Shown here in pieces: positions 60,074-64,000 of a DNA stretch of 64,000 nucleotides. Source of the stretch: JAAYCI01 sp964370295. GTDB taxonomy: Bacteria > Bacillota > Clostridia > Oscillospirales > Ruminococcaceae. The translations under genes and the position numbers were made by a program. The DNA is taken from NCBI GenBank assembly GCA_964370295.1, contig CAYJIR010000008.1:1-64000 (forward strand). Direction: 5' to 3'. The notes under the pieces were generated by a model. It did no database searches. It had not been told where the DNA came from and worked only from the letters and a program-made list of their open reading frames with translations. Numbering within the stretch: the stretch's first letter is position 1; each line of letters begins with the position of its first letter.

Positions 60074-61786
60074 TTACGAAAGTTGTGTGGACGCAATTTC
60101 TGCATACACGGGGCAGTTTTTCACTAACTCTTCATGGGTACCTTGCCCCACAATCTTGCCTTCATCAAGCACTATAATAGTGTCCGCGCTTAAAATGGTA
60201 TTTACACGCTGTGCCACAATAATTAAGGTAGCCTCCGGGTTATTCTCGCGTATGGAGGCCCGCAAGGCGGCATCCGTTTTAAAATCCAGCGCCGAAAAAC
60301 TATCATCAAATACAAAAATGGAGGCGTCGGTGGCAAAAGCTCTTGCAATGGTAAGCCGCTGACGTTGTCCGCCCGATACATTGGTGCCACCTTGGGCCAC
60401 AGGGTCGTCGTATTGTTTTTCCTTTTGCAAAATAAAATCTTCGGCCTGGGCAATACGTGCAGCACGTTCTATACGCTCAAAGGGTACGTCTTGCTGGCCA
60501 TAGGCAATGTTAGAACGGATGGTCCCCGAAAACAACATGGATTTTTGCGGCACATAGCCAATGCGCCTGCGAAGTGTAACAAGGTCATATTCCTTTACGT
60601 TAATTCCATCCACAAGTACCTCGCCCGCGCTGGCGTCCCGCAGGCGTGCAATAAGGCAAATAACAGAACTTTTGCCACTACCTGTGGCACCAATGATGGC
60701 CGTGGTTTTTCCGGCCTCCGCAGTAAAGCTAATGTTTTCAACGGCGGGTGTTTTGCTACCACCATAGGATAGCGCCACATTACGAAACTCTACAAGGCCA
60801 CTTGGCTCTTTGGGTATTTTGGGCTCTGCTGCATTTAAAATGGTGGGCTGTATGGCCAACACCTCATTGATCCGTTTGGCGCAAACCATGCTTCGGGGCA
60901 TCAATGCCAAAATAAGGCTCATCATGATAAGAGCATACATAATCAGCATCATATACTGTATAAAAGCCATCAAATCGCCTACTTGCATTTGATTTTCCGC
61001 AATTTGATTGCCACCAAACCATACAATTACCACTGTGCATAAGTTCATCACCAGCATCATCAATGGCATCAAAGTGGCCACCACCGTTTGGCTGCGAATG
61101 GAAGAGGCCGTCATATCTTGGTTGGCTTCATGGAAGCGTTCTTGCTCGCGCTCTTCTGCGGTAAAGGCCCGAATCACACGCACACCTGTAATATTTTCAC
61201 GAAGCACCAAGTTCACATGGTCTAATTTCGATTGCACCGCGGTAAACACCGGTATCACTCGACGTAGAATAAGCACCAGTGCCAGCAAAATAATCGGGAT
61301 ACAAGCAATCAATATCATGGCCAATTGTGTGTTTTTTTGTAAGGAAAGCACAACACCGCCTATGCACATAATGGGCGCCAGCACAATGATGCGAAACATC
61401 ATAATGGTAAAATTTTGAAATTGCATGATATCGTTTGTACTGCGTGTGGTAAGCGAAGCTGTGCCCACCAAGTCAAATTCCGCCAGCGTAAAACGGCTGA
61501 TATGAGAAAACAAATTTTTACGAATATTTGTGCACAGCCCCACACCGGATTTAGAGGCAAAATAACCAACTCCAATGGCGCAAAAAGAACCCGCCAGTGA
61601 AATCAGCAACATTAAAAGCCCATTTTTAAGAATAAATGGAATATCTTGGTTTACCACACCTACATTCACAATGGTACTCATAACATTAGGCAAAAACAAC
61701 ATAGAAAAAGACTGCCCAAAAAGACAAACCAACAATAACACCATTTCGGCCGAATACCTAGAAAGTCCGCGATACAGTTTTAGCAC
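60074..61786 (-). CDS. ABC exporter half, degenerate ATPase site
   Basis: A 570-residue half-transporter with six membrane helices and an ATPase domain. Walker A is GATGSGKSS and the signature VSGGQRQR is canonical, but Walker B reads IFVFDDSFSALD, with aspartate in place of the catalytic glutamate. In heterodimeric exporters this makes one ATP site slow, matching the canonical site in its partner. The start is GTG with AAGGGAGGG upstream. First gene of the two-gene exporter operon. Confidence 0.92.
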   Translation of the reverse strand: MLKLYRGLSRYSAEMVLLLVCLFGQSFSMLFLPNVMSTIVNVGVVNQDIPFILKNGLLMLLISLAGSFCAIGVGYFASKSGVGLCTNIRKNLFSHISRFTLAEFDLVGTASLTTRSTNDIMQFQNFTIMMFRIIVLAPIMCIGGVVLSLQKNTQLAMILIACIPIILLALVLILRRVIPVFTAVQSKLDHVNLVLRENITGVRVIRAFTAEEREQERFHEANQDMTASSIRSQTVVATLMPLMMLVMNLCTVVIVWFGGNQIAENQMQVGDLMAFIQYMMLIMYALIMMSLILALMPRSMVCAKRINEVLAIQPTILNAAEPKIPKEPSGLVEFRNVALSYGGSKTPAVENISFTAEAGKTTAIIGATGSGKSSVICLIARLRDASAGEVLVDGINVKEYDLVTLRRRIGYVPQKSMLFSGTIRSNIAYGQQDVPFERIERAARIAQAEDFILQKEKQYDDPVAQGGTNVSGGQRQRLTIARAFATDASIFVFDDSFSALDFKTDAALRASIRENNPEATLIIVAQRVNTILSADTIIVLDEGKIVGQGTHEELVKNCPVYAEIASTQLS

Positions 61787-61828
61787 AACATACCCTCCCT
61801 TGCGTCAAATTGTAATCCACCACTGGCA

Positions 61829-62065
61829 CTACAAAAAATAGAGTACTCCATAAAGCAAACAAAAACATGGCGGCAGCAACATGCCTATAAAACAACATAT
61901 TTCCTGTTGTTTACCATTGGGCCGCCCAAAGCGCCCAAAAGTGACACCCAACGCCGCAAAAACAAGGCCTAACCAACGACATATAGAAAAAGGAAACAGC
62001 AATAACACGCTTAAAATTCCACTACACAAAGCCAAGATAGCAAAAACCATAGAACGCGATGGCAA
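61829..62065 (-). CDS. Small membrane protein, DUF4190-like
   Basis: A 78-residue protein with two hydrophobic segments and glycines spaced as in small DUF4190-type membrane proteins. It starts at a TTG with AGGGGG eight bases upstream; an ATG five codons further in is the alternative. It sits just upstream of the ABC exporter and may be in the same transcript. Function is unknown and the assignment tentative. Confidence 0.5.
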   Translation of the reverse strand: MPSRSMVFAILALCSGILSVLLLFPFSICRWLGLVFAALGVTFGRFGRPNGKQQEICCFIGMLLPPCFCLLYGVLYFL

Positions 62066-62271
62066 TCAAAACCGCCCCCTTTTGAGCAAAGTGCTTTGCA
62101 TACATAAAAACACAAAGATTGTTCTTTTCATAGTATCATATTTTCACCCCCATGACAAATAAATCCACAGCGACAATCCCCCAAAGATTTAAGCACAATA
62201 GGAAGAATATTTCCAATTATAAGCACGGAAAACTACACGCAAAAATCGCACAAAAGAAAATGCACAAATTT

Positions 62272-62300
62272 TTGATTTTTTTATTGTTTTATTGTATACT
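62272..62300 (+). promoter_or_regulatory. Promoter of the Asp23-family/FakA-like operon
   Basis: TTGATT, 17 bases, then TATACT, placing the transcript start near 62307 and so ruling out an earlier start for the Asp23-family gene. Confidence 0.75.
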
Positions 62301-62375
62301 ATAGGAATCATTTTCTTTTTTACTAACAAACGAAAACCTGTATTGAAAAAATTGTTTCCTAAAGGAGGGTGCTTG

Positions 62376-62723
62376 ATGATTTCCTTTTACAATCCATATG
62401 GAAAAATTTGCATCAGTGAACGCTATTTTACACAGCTCATTAACAGTGCCGTAAAAAATGCCGTTGGTGTGGCCGGCATGGCACAGCAAGATGCGAAAGA
62501 GACCCTAAAGTCTTTCTTAAGCCCCCAACTTTCACCGTCAGGCGTGCAGGTGACAGAGGAAAATTCCAAACTGCGAATTGATTTACACATTAAGGTTGTC
62601 TATGGGGTAAATATCCCGCAAACTGTGAATTTAATTAAAGAAAATGTTCGTTATTCGATTGAAACAATGACCGGTTTTTTTGTGGAATGTATCAATGTAT
62701 CCGTGGATGGTGTGGTTTCATAA
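62376..62723 (+). CDS. Asp23/Gls24-family envelope stress protein (YloU-like)
   Basis: A 115-residue Asp23-family protein. IRISERYFTQL-type start (here ICISERYFTQLINSAVKN), the central VGVAGM, IDLHIKVVYGVNIPQTVNLIKENVRYSIE and the C-terminal VECINVSVDGVV match the family. In Bacillus the yloU homologue precedes yloV/fakA, as here. The start at 62376 has AAGGAGG upstream. These proteins associate with the envelope or its stress response; the exact role is unknown. Confidence 0.9.
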   Translation: MISFYNPYGKICISERYFTQLINSAVKNAVGVAGMAQQDAKETLKSFLSPQLSPSGVQVTEENSKLRIDLHIKVVYGVNIPQTVNLIKENVRYSIETMTGFFVECINVSVDGVVS

Positions 62724-62785
62724 TACAAAAAATACAACCATAAACAATAGACAATTACGCTAACGCATTTTTTTGAGGTGAAGAC

Positions 62786-64000
62786 ATGATAAAGGGTAAG
62801 ATGTTGCGTGATGCCATCATTTCAGGGGCAAACAACATCCGCAAAAACAGCGCCGAGGTAGACGAACTGAATGTATTTCCCGTGCCTGATGGAGACACAG
62901 GTACCAACATGAGCATGACGGCTACAGCCGCACGTGATGAATTGCTGCGATTAAAAGATGATTGCACCGTGGGTCAGGCAGCCGAAGTGGCCGCCGGGGC
63001 CATGCTACGGGGTGCACGAGGCAACTCGGGTGTTATTACATCCCTGTTGTTTCGTGGTTTTTCTAAAGAATTATCGGGCAAACAAACAGCCACTTGTGAG
63101 GATATTTCTAACGCCTTCGAAAAAGGCGTCGCCGCAGCCTACAAAGCCGTGATGAAACCAACAGAGGGCACCATGCTCACCGTAGCACGTGTAGTAAGCG
63201 AAACGTTAAAGGAGAACCCTCTAAACGACGAACAGAGCCAGTGGGATTTAATTATAAAAACGGCCGAAGAGGCCCTTGCTAAAACACCCGACCAACTGCC
63301 AATTTTAAAAAAGGCAGACGTGGTAGATTCCGGCGGCAAAGGGCTTTGTTATATTTTGGAAGGAATGCACAGTGTCATTGTGGAAAATAAAATTCTTTCT
63401 GCCCCCGAAGAAGAACGCGAAAACATGGCAAAACTCTCTACGGCCAATGTGGGCAAAGGTGTATTTACCCACGAACTGCAACCGGACATGACAAATGCCT
63501 ATTGCACCGAGTTTTTAATTAACCGTGAAAACGAACGCGACCCACTAAAGTTGCGTGCTTTTTTAGAAAGCAATGGCGACAGCGTGGTGATGGTGGAAGA
63601 CGACACCATCATAAAATGCCACATACACACAGCCGACCCGGGGCAAATTTTATCCAAGGCTTTAAGCTACGGCTACTTAAGCAAACTAAAAATAGAGAAT
63701 ATGCTGGAACAATACGAAGAGCGCAAAGCACAAGGACAAGGCCTTGAAAAACAAGTAGAAGCAGAGAAAAGCGGAGAGGGCGAGTTTTTGTATGCCGCTG
63801 TAGACAATGCCCACGAAGTTGGCTTTGTGGCCGTGGCTGCGGGCATGGGTCTGCGCGAAATCTTTTTAGATTTGGGCATCGATGTGGTGGTAAGCGGCGG
63901 GCAAACCATGAACCCCTCTACAGACACCATCTTACAAGCAGTGCAAAGTGTGCCTGCCAAAAATGTGTTTGTATTGCCCAATAACAAAAATATCATTTTA
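62786..64000 (+). CDS. DAK2-domain fatty acid kinase-like protein (YloV/FakA), partial
   Basis: The first 405 codons of a longer gene cut by the window end; the family is about 550 residues. VFPVPDGDTGTNM with its metal-binding aspartates and GARGNSGVI, the ATP-site glycine loop, define the N-terminal DAK2 domain, and DSGGKGLCYILEGM starts the middle domain. FakA phosphorylates fatty acids held by a DegV-type FakB protein so they can enter phospholipids. GAGG lies before the ATG. It is the second gene of the Asp23-family operon. Confidence 0.92.
   Translation, partial: MIKGKMLRDAIISGANNIRKNSAEVDELNVFPVPDGDTGTNMSMTATAARDELLRLKDDCTVGQAAEVAAGAMLRGARGNSGVITSLLFRGFSKELSGKQTATCEDISNAFEKGVAAAYKAVMKPTEGTMLTVARVVSETLKENPLNDEQSQWDLIIKTAEEALAKTPDQLPILKKADVVDSGGKGLCYILEGMHSVIVENKILSAPEEERENMAKLSTANVGKGVFTHELQPDMTNAYCTEFLINRENERDPLKLRAFLESNGDSVVMVEDDTIIKCHIHTADPGQILSKALSYGYLSKLKIENMLEQYEERKAQGQGLEKQVEAEKSGEGEFLYAAVDNAHEVGFVAVAAGMGLREIFLDLGIDVVVSGGQTMNPSTDTILQAVQSVPAKNVFVLPNNKNIIL

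Overview
The window reads as one chromosomal segment of an anaerobic, low-to-moderate GC, Gram-positive bacterium, most likely class Clostridia and perhaps near the Oscillospiraceae/Ruminococcaceae. Evidence: AGGAGG-type ribosome binding sites, frequent TTG/GTG starts, RNase Y next to a YmdB-type phosphodiesterase, the Asp23-family/FakA-like gene pair, and many oxygen-sensitive or oxygen-detoxifying proteins (flavodiiron protein FprA, a 38-residue rubredoxin, an Fe-S flavoprotein, a [FeFe]-hydrogenase-like protein and a 2-hydroxyacyl-CoA dehydratase-type activase). This placement is inference; no 16S gene or other phylogenetic marker was compared.

Layout. 0-7 kb: HU, MetA with E111 (predicted homoserine acetyltransferase), an M3 peptidase, an HD-domain protein and a lysS-ruvX operon. 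7-11 kb: an unexplained structured intergenic region, an Fe-S flavoprotein, then an lplA-rpiB-hydroxyacid dehydrogenase operon. 11-20 kb: a small GNAT, an AraC regulator divergent from an orphan sugar-ABC ATPase, a molybdenum hydroxylase pair without an FAD subunit, PlsC, MATE and a glycosyltransferase. 20-26 kb: a wrecked LUD-domain gene interrupted by a MITE, a processive glycosyltransferase, an EF-G-like GTPase with a structured leader, greA and tRNA-Arg(CCT). 26-31 kb: a large activase split into two genes. 31-38 kb: a cobalamin-riboswitch-controlled solute-binding lipoprotein, a YesL-like protein, a lipid kinase, prfC, ymdB and rny. 38-42 kb: a five-gene cluster around a group C/D-like (putatively sensory) [FeFe]-hydrogenase protein. 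42-51 kb: two DEAD-box helicases, FprA, nested small transposable elements, rubredoxin, a YgjP-type peptidase, a flippase, a second AraC regulator and a CPBP protease. 51-64 kb: a surface Ig-repeat lipoprotein, a second lipoprotein, ftsH, a heterodimeric ABC exporter, an Asp23-family gene and the start of a FakA-like gene cut by the window edge.

The most distinctive non-coding content is a dispersed family of about 190-254 bp non-autonomous elements. They have imperfect terminal inverted repeats, 6-7 bp A/T-rich target duplications and a chain of internal hairpins. Three copies are intact, one is diverged and carries a second TA-flanked MITE at its left junction, and two are decayed. One copy interrupts the LUD pseudogene so precisely that removing it restores the local reading frame. 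Another sits so that its target duplication contains the stop codon of a GNAT gene. No transposase, prophage, CRISPR array or rRNA was seen.
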